From: an uncultured Desulfobulbaceae bacterium
GTDB lineage: Bacteria; Desulfobacterota; Desulfobulbia; Desulfobulbales; Desulfobulbaceae
Assembly (NCBI GenBank): GCA_947260045.1
Contig: CAMYOP010000032.1
Span: 1-15,649 of the forward strand
Direction: 5' to 3'
DNA: 15,649 nucleotides
This document shows, in pieces, positions 6,924-15,377 of the stretch. The notes below the pieces were generated by a model. It searched no databases, was not told the origin of the DNA, and saw only the letters and a program-made list of their open reading frames with translations. Position 1 is the stretch's first letter; each line of letters starts with the position of its first letter. The position numbers and the translations under genes were made by a program.

Positions 6924-7790
6924 TTATCCTTGAAGTCGCGCGGAATATTTCATTGCAAATTCTTCCACATCTTCTTCCCAGGTTCGCATTATATTGAGCT
7001 CTTTTTCTTTCAGGAGGCTGTTTTCCAGGATAGAATTAGCAGGTCTTTTGGCAGGAGTTGGATAGTCTTTGCTTGTGCAGGGTTCAATGAGGTGGGGGAC
7101 ATTCATGGTCTCAAGAAAATATTTTGCCCCCTGGTACCAGGTCGAATATCCTTCGGAGGTGGCGTGGATCGTGCCTGTCAGGTCTGTGCTCAGAATGTGT
7201 TGAATTTGCTGGGCTAACCTGTAGGTCCAGGTAAGTGACCCGTATTGATCGTTTACCACTTTGATGACTCTTTTAGGATCATCCTTAGCCAGCCTGAGCA
7301 TGGTTTTGAGAAAATTATTGCCTTCAATGCCATAGAGCCAGGCAGTCCGGATTATCAGGTGATTGTCTGTTTCCTTTTGGACATTTTCTTCGCCCGCAAG
7401 TTTTGATTTTCCGTATTGGGAGACAGGTGAGACAGGCTCACTCTCCAGGTAGGGTTCGGGTATCTGTTTAGCACCGTTAAAAACATAATCCGTGGAAATG
7501 TGGATTAGTTTTGCGTTTAGTGTGGCACATTGTTTTGCTAGAAGTCCAGGTCCCTCGCCGTTTACTTTCATGCAACGTTCTTGTTCTTCTTCGCAACGAT
7601 CAACAGCAGTGTATGCTGCACAGTTGATTATTACATCAGGCTTGATGGCATCTAAGTTTACTGCAACCTGGTCCTGTCTGGTAATGTCAAGTTTCTGTGA
7701 GGAAAACGGAAACAACTCGTGCTGTTTTTCTAGGACTTGTATGCAATCCTGGCCAAGTTGACCATTGCTGCCAGTTATAACTATTTTCAT
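6924..7790 (-). CDS. rfbD: dTDP-4-dehydrorhamnose reductase
   Basis: RfbD/RmlD catalyses the last step of dTDP-L-rhamnose synthesis, reducing dTDP-4-dehydro-L-rhamnose with NAD(P)H. The 288 residues are the normal length. Visible are the Rossmann glycine motif GSNGQLG (7-13), NCAAYTAVD (56-64), the catalytic STDYVFNG segment (99-106) and the YxxxK pair Y126/K130, all typical of this short-chain dehydrogenase family. It starts two bases after the rfbA stop, so the two are certainly co-transcribed. The dehydratase (rfbB) and epimerase (rfbC) needed for the pathway are not downstream within this window, since the next gene converges on it, so they must lie elsewhere. Confidence 0.93.
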   Translation of the reverse strand: MKIVITGSNGQLGQDCIQVLEKQHELFPFSSQKLDITRQDQVAVNLDAIKPDVIINCAAYTAVDRCEEEQERCMKVNGEGPGLLAKQCATLNAKLIHISTDYVFNGAKQIPEPYLESEPVSPVSQYGKSKLAGEENVQKETDNHLIIRTAWLYGIEGNNFLKTMLRLAKDDPKRVIKVVNDQYGSLTWTYRLAQQIQHILSTDLTGTIHATSEGYSTWYQGAKYFLETMNVPHLIEPCTSKDYPTPAKRPANSILENSLLKEKELNIMRTWEEDVEEFAMKYSARLQG

Positions 7791-7792
7791 TG

Positions 7793-8680
7793 TCAGGCCA
7801 GGTTATTTTCTTCATCGTGGTCGAGCAGGTCAATAAGATATTGGCCATACTGATTTTTTAGCATACTGTTTGCAAGTCTTTTAACTTGGTTTTTGTCAAT
7901 ATAGCCAAGGTGATAGGCAATCTCTTCCAGGCAGGCAATTTTAAGGCCTTGGCGCTCCTGTACAGCCTGGACATAACTTGAGGCTTGTTGGAGAGACTCA
8001 TGGGTGCCAGTGTCCAGCCAGCAAAAGCCACGACCAAGCAGCTCTACCGTAAGACGGTTTTGTTGCAGATAGTGGTTGTTGATATCGGTAATCTCAAGCT
8101 CACCCCGCTCAGAGGGTTTGATGGATTCGGCAATAGAGACCACGCTGTTGTCATAAAAATAAAGACCAGGAACTGCGTAGCGGGATTTTGGTTTTTCAGG
8201 TTTTTCCTCTATATCGATGACCCGGTTGTCTTTGTCAAACTCTACAACTCCGTAACGCTCTGGATCTTTGACAAGGTATCCAAAAATAGTCCCACCTTCC
8301 TTGAGTGCACTGCAGCGCTGGACGATTTCGGCAAAACCATGGCCGAAAAAGATATTGTCACCAAGTACCAGGCAGACAGGATCGTCACCTATAAACTCTT
8401 TCCCTATGATAAAGGCTTGGGCAAGACCTTCTGGTTTTGGCTGCTCAGCGTAGGTGATTTTTATGCCAAGGTCGGAACCGTTTCCAAACAGCTCGGAAAA
8501 TCTTGGTAAATCATAGGGGGTTGAGATTATAAGGATATCCTTTATGCCAGCAAGCATAAGCACAGATAAAGGGTAGTAAATCATTGGTTTGTCATAAACA
8601 GGAATCAGCTGTTTACTGATCACTCTGGTGAGAGGATAGAGTCGTGTGCCGGACCCCCCTGCCAGTAAAATACCCTTCAT
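7793..8680 (-). CDS. rfbA: Glucose-1-phosphate thymidylyltransferase
   Basis: RfbA/RmlA joins dTTP and glucose-1-phosphate to make dTDP-glucose, the first step of dTDP-rhamnose synthesis, and is usually inhibited by dTDP-rhamnose. Its 295 residues match the family. The nucleotide-binding GGSGTRLYPLT (8-18), K23 in the SKQL motif, the PKPEGLAQAF stretch (81-90) and the metal-binding LGDNIFFGHG segment (D108) are all present. The ATG at 8680 is preceded by a strong AAGGAG at good spacing. It leads the rfbA-rfbD pair and is divergent from manB across a 231-base gap containing a perfect 9-bp inverted repeat. Confidence 0.95.
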   Translation of the reverse strand: MKGILLAGGSGTRLYPLTRVISKQLIPVYDKPMIYYPLSVLMLAGIKDILIISTPYDLPRFSELFGNGSDLGIKITYAEQPKPEGLAQAFIIGKEFIGDDPVCLVLGDNIFFGHGFAEIVQRCSALKEGGTIFGYLVKDPERYGVVEFDKDNRVIDIEEKPEKPKSRYAVPGLYFYDNSVVSIAESIKPSERGELEITDINNHYLQQNRLTVELLGRGFCWLDTGTHESLQQASSYVQAVQERQGLKIACLEEIAYHLGYIDKNQVKRLANSMLKNQYGQYLIDLLDHDEENNLA

Positions 8681-8735
8681 GAAATCTCCTTAAAGAACAG
8701 ATAACTAAATACTTGCCTGTTAACTCTTGTCTGTG

Positions 8736-8821
8736 ATAGTGTCATGAGCTGTCAGGCAGCGTGATTCGGCGTATGTGCCGCTTCTAAGCGTGGATGTTTT
8801 CCTATAAAACAGTGACACTAT
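8736..8821. promoter_or_regulatory. Inverted repeat in the rfbA/manB divergent promoter region
   Basis: ATAGTGTCA (8736-8744) and its exact reverse complement TGACACTAT (8813-8821) lie 68 bases apart in the 231-base gap between the divergent rfbA and manB genes. A TATAAA (8803-8808) sits next to the right copy and could be a -10 box for manB. The paired sites could be operators for a regulator acting on both sugar-nucleotide branches by looping. The repeat is seen directly; the role is inferred. Confidence 0.35.
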
Positions 8822-8911
8822 GAAAAGTGCCCACGTGAATAGAAAATCTTACTTTATACCTTAATCGGAGCTGTCTTTCAAAATAAGTTTTAATATTTTT
8901 TGAGGTACCAG

Positions 8912-10282
8912 ATGACTCACTCACTCCATTGCTTTACCCCATATGATATTCGTGGCCGCATCCCTGATGAACTTGATAACGAACTTGCAAGCTTGATCGG
9001 CCTTGCCCTGGCAGAACAATTTGATATGAAAAAGATTGTCGTGGGCCAGGATATGCGTCTTTCCAGTTCCGGTATGGCACGTGCCGTCATAGGTGCTCTT
9101 GTTGATTATGGAGTAGATATCGTCCATCTAGGATTGTGTGGAACCGAGGAGGTATATCATGCAGTCTTTAGCAGTAGGAGTGAGGGGGTTGATGGCGGTA
9201 TAATGGTGACTGCAAGTCATAATCCTGCAGATTACAACGGGATGAAGCTGGTGCAGAGAGGTTCCAGACCAGTGAGTAGCGACTCGGGCCTGCAGGCGAT
9301 AAAACAAAAGGTGGCAGATGGTGGCTGGAGAAGTGCTATTAGGAAGGTCAAGGTTGAGCGAAAGGGTCAGGTGGTGGATCGTTTCGAGAAAATTTCCTAT
9401 ATCGATCACCTGTTGACATATATTGATTCTGAAAAGATGAAGCCCTTGAAGCTTGTCGTCAATGCCGGGAATGGCTGCGCTGGCCCGGTTATTGATCAAT
9501 TGGAAGAGTTCCTCCCGTTTCAATTTATTAAAATGCATCACAGGCCTGATGGCACATTTCCAAATGGTGTTCCAAACCCTCTGCTTCCTGAAAATAGAGA
9601 AGACACAGCAAATGCAGTCCGCACCCACAATGCTGATATGGGGATTGCCTGGGATGGTGATTTTGACCGTTGCTTCCTCTATGATGAAAAGGGTCGCTTC
9701 ATAGAGGGCTATTATATAGTTGGCTTGTTGGCCAGAGCAATGTTGAAGCTAGCTCCCGGGTCCACTATTTTGCATGATCCCCGTCTTGTTTGGAGCACCA
9801 GGGAAATAGTGCAAAAAATGGGGGGAGTGCCTGTGATGACCCGGACTGGTCATGCTTTTATCAAGGAAAAAATGCGAGAGTGTGATGCGGTTTATGGGGG
9901 AGAAATGTCTGCCCACCATTATTTTCGCGATTTTGGCTACTGTGACTCCGGCATGATCCCCTGGTTGCTGGTAGCTCAATTGATCAGCGAATCTGGTATA
10001 GGGCTATCAGGAATGGTGAACGAATACATGGCTAAGTATCCGGTCAGTGGAGAAATTAATTCCCTCGTGAATGATCCCGAGCAGGTACTCAAAAAAGTTG
10101 AAGACAAATACCAGGATGGAGACATTGATTTTACTGACGGGGTAAGCATTTCCTTTCCCGCCTACCGTTTCAATTTGCGAATGTCAAACACCGAGCCTGT
10201 TATCAGACTCAATGTCGAAACCAGAGGTGATGCGACACTTTTGCAAAAGAAAACAGATGAATTGTTAGCCTTGATTCGTTAG
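8912..10282 (+). CDS. manB: Phosphomannomutase (ManB/CpsG type)
   Basis: Interconverts mannose-6-phosphate and mannose-1-phosphate, feeding GDP-mannose synthesis. From the ATG at 8912 it has 456 residues, the length of E. coli CpsG/ManB. The four alpha-phosphohexomutase signatures are present: phosphoserine loop VTASHNP with S102, metal loop DGDFD (248-252), sugar-specificity loop GGEMSAHHY (329-337) and phosphate-binding RMSNTEP (423-429). The TASHNPxDYNGMKLV wording is that of the ManB/CpsG branch more than AlgC. A GAGGT (8902-8906) fits the ATG at 8912 better than the in-frame TTG at 8900. manC follows 171 bases later on the same strand, so the two genes supply consecutive steps. Phosphoglucomutase side activity is possible. 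Confidence 0.9.
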   Translation: MTHSLHCFTPYDIRGRIPDELDNELASLIGLALAEQFDMKKIVVGQDMRLSSSGMARAVIGALVDYGVDIVHLGLCGTEEVYHAVFSSRSEGVDGGIMVTASHNPADYNGMKLVQRGSRPVSSDSGLQAIKQKVADGGWRSAIRKVKVERKGQVVDRFEKISYIDHLLTYIDSEKMKPLKLVVNAGNGCAGPVIDQLEEFLPFQFIKMHHRPDGTFPNGVPNPLLPENREDTANAVRTHNADMGIAWDGDFDRCFLYDEKGRFIEGYYIVGLLARAMLKLAPGSTILHDPRLVWSTREIVQKMGGVPVMTRTGHAFIKEKMRECDAVYGGEMSAHHYFRDFGYCDSGMIPWLLVAQLISESGIGLSGMVNEYMAKYPVSGEINSLVNDPEQVLKKVEDKYQDGDIDFTDGVSISFPAYRFNLRMSNTEPVIRLNVETRGDATLLQKKTDELLALIR

Positions 10283-10453
10283 GCTGGTCTTCTCAGAAAT
10301 TTGAGTTAGTCCGTGCGGCAAAAGCAGTATTGGTGGAAAATGATGGTGGCTGTGGTTGCCAATTCTCTATGGTATTATGATCATTTTAAAGATTGGAAAC
10401 AACAAAATTAAAAATAGTATTGATGAACTACTGAATTTTACCTGAGGTGTAGC

Positions 10454-11866
10454 TTGAAGATATTACCTGTTGTTTTAGCTGGTGGAACTGGCTCCAGACT
10501 ATGGCCACTCTCTCGTGAACTCTATCCAAAGCAGTTGATCAGTCTTACGGGATCAGGAGACCGCTCTCTTCTTCAGACGACACTTACTCGGGTACGTGAG
10601 CTGCCAGGTGTACTGGATCCTATATTGCTTGTAGGAGAGGAACATCGTTTCCTTACCAAAAAACAGGTGGAGGAGCTGGGTCTTTTTTCCTCCTACCACC
10701 TCCTCTTGGAGCCAATTGGACGAAACACCGCTCCTGCAATTTGCGGAGCGGCATTATATGCCTCGAACAAATTTGAGGAGGACGTGGTTTTGCTGGTCTT
10801 GCCTGCAGATCACCTGATTAATAAACAGGCAGCATTTGTTGAGGCGGTTGAAAAAGCTAAGGCACTTGCTGAGGACGGGGGTCTTGTCACTTTTGGTATT
10901 GTCCCCGACAGGCCAGAGACTGGCTATGGCTATATAGCGCGCGGAGATGGCAATTCGGTCTCATCTTTTGTCGAAAAACCCGATTTTGAAACCGCGACCA
11001 AGTATGTTTTAAGCGGTACATATTTTTGGAATAGCGGCATGTTTGCCTTTCCTTTGCCTTTATTATTGTCTGAGCTTGAGAAATACGCTCCGCAAATTGT
11101 CAGCTGTATGAAAGATTCGGTGGACCATGGGAGCGAAGATGATGTTTTTTTTCGTTTTGATAAAGACGCCCTTTCAAGGTGTCCATCTGACTCAATAGAT
11201 TATGCCCTTATGGAAAAAACCGACCAGGCAAAAGTTGTGGAGGCTGATATAGGCTGGAGTGATATAGGTTCCTGGCAGGCATTATGGGAGGTTGCTAAAA
11301 AAGATAATGCTGGCAATGTTACAAGTGGCGATGTGATCTTAGAGGATGTTGAAAATTCTCTTATTCAATCCGGCGATACCTTGGTGGCGGCTGTAGGCCT
11401 GAAAGACACCATGGTTGTGGAAACCGCTGATGCTGTTCTGGTAGCTCCGATCTCCCGCTCACAGGATGTGAAGAAAATTGTAAAAAAACTAAAGCAGCAG
11501 GGAAGAGGGGAATTTCAAGTACACAAGACAGTCTACAGGCCATGGGGAAGTTATACTGTACTTGAGTCGCAGGAGAGGTTTCAGATCAAAAGAATAACTG
11601 TAAATCCGGAGGCGAAGCTGTCGCTGCAGATGCATCATCATCGTCATGAGCATTGGATAGTCGTTTCTGGAGTCGCAAAGATTACGAAGGGAGATGAAAC
11701 ATTTCTCCTTCACGAGGATGAGTCCACGTATATCTGCTCGGGAACCAGTCATCGTTTGGAGAATCCTGGGGTGATACCGCTGGAACTTATTGAAGTGCAG
11801 ATCGGAAGTTATCTTGGAGAAGACGATATTGTACGCTTTGACGATGACTATGGGCGAGAGGGTTGA
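10454..11866 (+). CDS. manC: Mannose-1-phosphate guanylyltransferase / mannose-6-phosphate isomerase
   Basis: A bifunctional type II enzyme of 470 residues. The N-terminal nucleotidyltransferase (about 1-285) has GGTGSRLWPLSRELYPKQ (10-27), LPADHLI and FVEKP and makes GDP-mannose from GTP and mannose-1-phosphate. The C-terminal cupin (about 345-465) carries YRPWGSY, the metal-binding HHHRHEHW from 394 and the later TSHRLENPG, and makes mannose-6-phosphate from fructose-6-phosphate. With manB this covers fructose-6-phosphate to GDP-mannose. The start is a TTG at 10454 with GAGG at 10444-10447, well spaced; no better ATG precedes the conserved KILPVVLAGG. The 171-base gap after manB shows no feature I can name. 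Confidence 0.92.
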   Translation: MKILPVVLAGGTGSRLWPLSRELYPKQLISLTGSGDRSLLQTTLTRVRELPGVLDPILLVGEEHRFLTKKQVEELGLFSSYHLLLEPIGRNTAPAICGAALYASNKFEEDVVLLVLPADHLINKQAAFVEAVEKAKALAEDGGLVTFGIVPDRPETGYGYIARGDGNSVSSFVEKPDFETATKYVLSGTYFWNSGMFAFPLPLLLSELEKYAPQIVSCMKDSVDHGSEDDVFFRFDKDALSRCPSDSIDYALMEKTDQAKVVEADIGWSDIGSWQALWEVAKKDNAGNVTSGDVILEDVENSLIQSGDTLVAAVGLKDTMVVETADAVLVAPISRSQDVKKIVKKLKQQGRGEFQVHKTVYRPWGSYTVLESQERFQIKRITVNPEAKLSLQMHHHRHEHWIVVSGVAKITKGDETFLLHEDESTYICSGTSHRLENPGVIPLELIEVQIGSYLGEDDIVRFDDDYGREG

Positions 11867-11929
11867 GAGTCAGTGAGTCAGATCTGGAGTAACTATCCTT
11901 AGATAAATAAAAAAGCCAAAAAGTAAACT

Positions 11930-12295
11930 TTAAAGAGAAGCTTTTTCGATTCCTTTGGGGTTTCTTCGGTCAAAAGCCTCAACGTATTCCTGAATGATTT
12001 CTGTTGACTCTTTATCCAGGTCGGCAAATTTTACTCCGGCCTGATATCTTCCCGCCGATATAACTGCATGGGCAACTATACCTTTAATTTCAATCAGGGA
12101 GTCTCCCAAGTCCAGCGTTATTATTATCATCTGGCCAAGCTGAAGGCTTTTGGGGGTTTCAAGCAAAATTCCACCCTCGGAGATATTCAAGGTTCTCCCC
12201 ATGGAGTACTCTACCTTTTCACCATCATCACCAAGGATGAAATAATCTAAAAGGTCAACTGTTTCTTGTCTTCGAGCTAGTCTGCGTTCCGTCAT
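11930..12295 (-). CDS. PilZ-domain protein
   Basis: A single-domain protein of 121 residues. Both halves of the c-di-GMP binding signature are present: arginines near the N terminus (RRLARR, 4-9, fitting RxxxR) and NISEGG (37-42, fitting (D/N)xSxxG), followed by the beta-barrel strands ILLETP, GQMIIITLDL and AGVKFADLD. PilZ proteins bind cyclic di-GMP and pass the signal to partners controlling motility, exopolysaccharide or adhesion. It converges on manC with a 63-base gap, so a link to polysaccharide output is possible but unproven. No membrane span or effector domain is attached, so it must act through a partner. Confidence 0.85.
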   Translation of the reverse strand: MTERRLARRQETVDLLDYFILGDDGEKVEYSMGRTLNISEGGILLETPKSLQLGQMIIITLDLGDSLIEIKGIVAHAVISAGRYQAGVKFADLDKESTEIIQEYVEAFDRRNPKGIEKASL

Positions 12296-12734
12296 TCTTC
12301 AGCCTGTTGAAAATAGGAAAAGTTACTGGGAGACATTGTTGTTTCAGGGGAACTGTCTAGTCCAGTATATTAAAAAGGTTACAGCCTTTTATTGGGTTTG
12401 TCAAACCAGTTACAGAAACGTTTTTAAATAATTTATCATAAAACTCCATTTTTCAAAACAGTACCCCTTGCCAGGTGGATAATACATGTTTGTTTTCCTG
12501 TGTATTAACCCAGACAATAGCGTAACAAAATTCCATATTTTTGACAAAAATGTAATATTTTCCTGGGGGGGGTATTGTCCGTTCTTTTTATTATTAATCA
12601 ACAAAACAAGCATTTATCGTTTTTTTTTCCTAGTGGCACGGGGATTGAAATGAGGAATGTGAATGTTGCCTGTCGTAAGGCATGTGCTATTTGTCAAGTT
12701 GATCATTTATTAAATAATAGGATTACGAGGAAAG
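12296..12734. other. Gene-free interval between the PilZ gene and the first amt gene
   Basis: This 439-base AT-rich stretch separates two divergent genes and holds no convincing gene. It contains a short perfect hairpin (GGTTTG 12395-12400 with CAAACC 12402-12407), two GTTACAG copies flanking it, an eight-G run near 12565-12572, a 13-mer (12544-12556) repeated before the second amt gene, and the sigma-54-like promoter at 12634-12649. I see no clear palindromic NtrC enhancer site. Confidence 0.5.
12634..12649 (+). promoter_or_regulatory. Sigma-54-type promoter upstream of the first amt gene
   Basis: TGGCAC (12634-12639), five bases, then TTGAA (12645-12649) fits the -24/-12 consensus TGGCAC-N5-TTGCW except that the -12 GC reads GA. 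The spacing from the -24 GG to the -12 element is the required 10 bases. It would start transcription about 75 bases before the amt start. Nitrogen control through RpoN and an NtrC-type activator is the usual mode for amt-glnB/K loci, so the context supports it. Confidence 0.62.
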
Positions 12735-13952
12735 ATGATGAATTCGGGTGATACTGCTTTTATGTTGGTGGCCACAGCCATGGTCATGCTTATGACTCCA
12801 GGGCTTGCTCTATTTTATGGAGGGCTTGTCAGGTCAAAAAATGTTTTGTCAACAACTATGCAGAGCTTTTTCTGTTTGGGTATTGTTTCAATTATATGGG
12901 TGGCTTACGGGTACTCACTCTCTTTTGGGCCTGATGTTGGCGGGCTCATCGGTAATCTGAAATATGTTGGGCTGAACAATGTAACAACTGGTATTGGTCC
13001 TTATTCCGACACGATTCCTGATCTTCTTTTTTGTGCCTTTCAGCTCATGTTTGCAATCATAACTCCTGCACTTATTACGGGTGCTTACGCTGAGCGCATG
13101 AAATTTACCGCTTTTTTGGCGTTTACTGTTTTATGGTCAACCTTGGTCTATTTTCCTGTGTGTCATTGGGTTTGGGGTGGTGGTTGGATAGGTGAAATGG
13201 GAGCGCTCGATTTTGCTGGCGGTACAGTTATTCATATAAACTCTGCTGCGGCAGCATTGGTTGCTGCAATTGTTCTTGGCAAGAGGAAGGGATGGGGGCG
13301 CGAGTCCATGCATCCTCATAATTTACCAATGACCATCCTTGGAGCTGGTGTGCTTTGGTTTGGGTGGTTCGGGTTTAACGCTGGGAGTGCTCTCTCTGCG
13401 GGTCCCATAGCTGTCCTTGCACTGTTTACGACACAAGTTGCTACAGGGGCGGGTGCTATTTCATGGGTGCTGGCTGAGTGGAAACTTCAAGGAAAGCCCA
13501 CCACGCTGGGTGCTGCTTCAGGTGCTGTTGCAGGTCTGGTTGCAATTACACCTGGTGCTGGATTTGTGAGCCCCTTGTCTGCAATAATTATTGGCTTGGT
13601 TGCAGGTGTTATCTGTTACCTGATGGTGCTGGTCAAGTCTCGTGTTGGCTACGATGATGCTCTGGATGTGGTTGCTGTTCATGGTGTTGGTGGGCTGTGG
13701 GGGGCTTTGGCGACAGGCCTTTTTGCCTCAACGGCAATGAATCCGGACGGGGCCAATGGCTTGTTTTTTGGAAACCCGGCACAGTTTGGTATCCAGGCCG
13801 TTGGTGCAGGTGCGACAATAGCCTATTCTCTGGTAGTTTCCTTCCTTATCTTAAAGGTGGTCGATCTTCTTGTGGGTCTGCGTGCTGAGCAGGATGATGA
13901 AGTGCAGGGACTCGATGTTGCTGATCATAAAGAGGTTGGCTACACTCTCTAG
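12735..13952 (+). CDS. amt: Ammonium transporter Amt (first copy)
   Basis: A 405-residue membrane channel of the Amt/MEP/Rh family, forming trimers that take up ammonium. About 11 membrane spans are apparent. Key residues are present: gate phenylalanines F106 and F214, D159 in DFAGG, twin pore histidines H167 (VIHINS) and H316 (VHGVGG), and S218 near the outer binding site. The cytosolic C-terminal tail (LRAEQDDEVQGLD) is the conserved regulatory tail that meets P-II. Two ATGs stand side by side (12735 and 12738), and the GAGGA at 12727-12731 suits the second slightly better. A sigma-54-like promoter lies upstream, and the second amt gene follows after 101 bases. Confidence 0.95.
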   Translation: MMNSGDTAFMLVATAMVMLMTPGLALFYGGLVRSKNVLSTTMQSFFCLGIVSIIWVAYGYSLSFGPDVGGLIGNLKYVGLNNVTTGIGPYSDTIPDLLFCAFQLMFAIITPALITGAYAERMKFTAFLAFTVLWSTLVYFPVCHWVWGGGWIGEMGALDFAGGTVIHINSAAAALVAAIVLGKRKGWGRESMHPHNLPMTILGAGVLWFGWFGFNAGSALSAGPIAVLALFTTQVATGAGAISWVLAEWKLQGKPTTLGAASGAVAGLVAITPGAGFVSPLSAIIIGLVAGVICYLMVLVKSRVGYDDALDVVAVHGVGGLWGALATGLFASTAMNPDGANGLFFGNPAQFGIQAVGAGATIAYSLVVSFLILKVVDLLVGLRAEQDDEVQGLDVADHKEVGYTL

Positions 13953-13989
13953 GAACGAGCTAATTTGCTATTGAAAAGTTTTTCCCTAA

Positions 13990-14032
13990 TTGTTACACTT
14001 ATGTAAAATTTTATACAAAAATGTAATTTTAC
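13990..14032 (+). promoter_or_regulatory. AT-rich palindromic region before the second amt gene
   Basis: GTAAAAT (14003-14009) and ATTTTAC (14026-14032) form an inverted repeat. Between and overlapping them lies ACAAAAATGTAAT (14015-14027), identical to 12544-12556 upstream of the first amt gene. TTGTTA (13990-13995) and TATACA (14012-14017), 16 bases apart, could be a weak sigma-70 promoter. No sigma-54 box is seen here. It may give the second amt its own regulated transcription; the sites are short and AT-rich, so chance is possible. Confidence 0.35.
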
Positions 14033-14053
14033 TTAAACGGGTGAGAGGGAAAA

Positions 14054-15271
14054 ATGATTAATGGAGCTGATACAGCATTCATTTTAGCGGCAGCTGGGCT
14101 TGTGTTATTGATGACCCCGGGGCTAGCTTTGTTTTATGCAGGGATGGTGCGTGATAAAAATGTGCTTGGCACAATCATGCAAAGCTTTGTGATGATCTCA
14201 ATTATTTCAATTGAGTGGGTGTATATAGGCTACTCCATGTCGTTTGGCCCTGACGTTGGTGGTTTAACCGGAGATCTCTCATGGTTTGCCCTCAAGGGAG
14301 TAAGCAATGAGCCCAGCCCGGATTATGCAAGCACGATTCCACAGACTGTATTTATGATATATCAGTGTATGTTTGCTATTATTACTCCTGCTCTGATAAC
14401 TGGTGCTTTTGCTGAAAGAGTTCGTTTTGCACCGTTTGCAATCTTCAGCCTGCTTTGGGCTATATTGGTCTATAACCCAGTCTGTCACTGGATATGGGGT
14501 GGTGGTTGGCTTGGGGCAAAGGGTGTTATGGATTTTGCTGGAGGCTTAGTCGTTCATGCTACTTGTGGTGCTGCTGCACTGGCCGCTGTCATGGTAATTG
14601 GTCCCCGCAGAGGATTTGGGAGGGAAAATTTTGTCCCCCATAATCTTCCCATGACCCTCCTTGGTACGGGACTATTGTGGTTTGGTTGGTTCGGTTTTAA
14701 TGGTGGAAGTGCACTGGCCGCTGATGGTGTTGCAGCCACTGCATTTGTAGCAACTCACTTGGCTGGCATGTCGGGTATGGCTATGTGGTGTGCCATAGAA
14801 TGGATCAAAGTCGATAAACCGACCACCCTTGGTGCAGCGTCTGGTGCTATTTCAGGATTGGCAACAATTACTCCGGCAGCCGGCTTTGTTGGGCCAAATG
14901 CTGCTATCCTAATAGGTCTTGTGGCCGGTTTTGTCTGCTATAGTGCAGTGAGTGCTAAATCAAGATTTGGTTTTGACGACAGTTTGGATGTTGTTGGTAT
15001 TCATGGTGTTGGTGGAATTGTCGGCACTCTTCTTTTAGGTGTATTTGCCAGTAAGGCAATTAATCCAGGAGGTGTTGATGGTCTCTTGGCTGGAAATGCT
15101 GGACAGCTTGGTCTTCAGGCATTTGGAGTAGTGGTCGTATCTGTATACGCCTTTATTGTCAGCTGGATACTTTTAAAAATTATTGATTCAACACTTGGTC
15201 TACGGGTGAGTGAAGAAAGTGAAGCACAGGGCTTGGATTATACTGAGCATTCAGAAACTGCATATAACTAA
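14054..15271 (+). CDS. amt: Ammonium transporter Amt (second copy)
   Basis: A second 405-residue Amt, clearly paralogous along its whole length to the first but well diverged. Conserved residues are F107, D160 in DFAGG, H168, and H317 in IHGVGG. The signature helix after the first pore histidine reads VVHATCGAAAL in place of the usual HINSA/HINAA wording, so residues lining the pore next to H168 differ (Ala-Thr-Cys-Gly). The C-terminal tail (LRVSEESEAQGLDYTEHSE) keeps the P-II-docking pattern. The ATG at 14054 has a good GAGAGGGA (14043-14050). The P-II gene starts 106 bases downstream, so each Amt may have its own regulation by one P-II. Transport of a related substrate such as methylammonium is possible. 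Confidence 0.94.
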   Translation: MINGADTAFILAAAGLVLLMTPGLALFYAGMVRDKNVLGTIMQSFVMISIISIEWVYIGYSMSFGPDVGGLTGDLSWFALKGVSNEPSPDYASTIPQTVFMIYQCMFAIITPALITGAFAERVRFAPFAIFSLLWAILVYNPVCHWIWGGGWLGAKGVMDFAGGLVVHATCGAAALAAVMVIGPRRGFGRENFVPHNLPMTLLGTGLLWFGWFGFNGGSALAADGVAATAFVATHLAGMSGMAMWCAIEWIKVDKPTTLGAASGAISGLATITPAAGFVGPNAAILIGLVAGFVCYSAVSAKSRFGFDDSLDVVGIHGVGGIVGTLLLGVFASKAINPGGVDGLLAGNAGQLGLQAFGVVVVSVYAFIVSWILLKIIDSTLGLRVSEESEAQGLDYTEHSETAYN

Positions 15272-15279
15272 AGTGTGTA

Positions 15280-15309
15280 CCGGATTGTCTGCTAAATGAA
15301 ACAATCTGG
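15280..15309 (+). other. Stem-loop between the second amt and the P-II gene
   Basis: CCGGATTGT (15280-15288) pairs with ACAATCTGG (15301-15309) over nine bases with one G-U pair and a 12-base loop. A run of seven T's occurs at 15323-15329, 14 bases after the stem, which is too far for a standard terminator. It could be a processing or mRNA-stabilising hairpin in the amt-P-II transcript, or a weak attenuator. Confidence 0.35.
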
Positions 15310-15377
15310 AAACCAATTGCCGTTTTTTTGTACAGCAGGAATACGGCTTGGAAAATTTTTACTCATAGGGAATAGTG

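Noticed and set aside
7985..8509. 174-codon plus-strand reading frame
   Set aside because: It is fully antisense to rfbA, whose conserved motifs cover the region.
9128..9628. 166-codon minus-strand reading frame
   Set aside because: It is antisense to manB and shows no domain.
12410..12613. 67-codon minus-strand reading frame before amt
   Set aside because: AT-rich, no family resemblance, no ribosome site, and it lies within the amt upstream control region.
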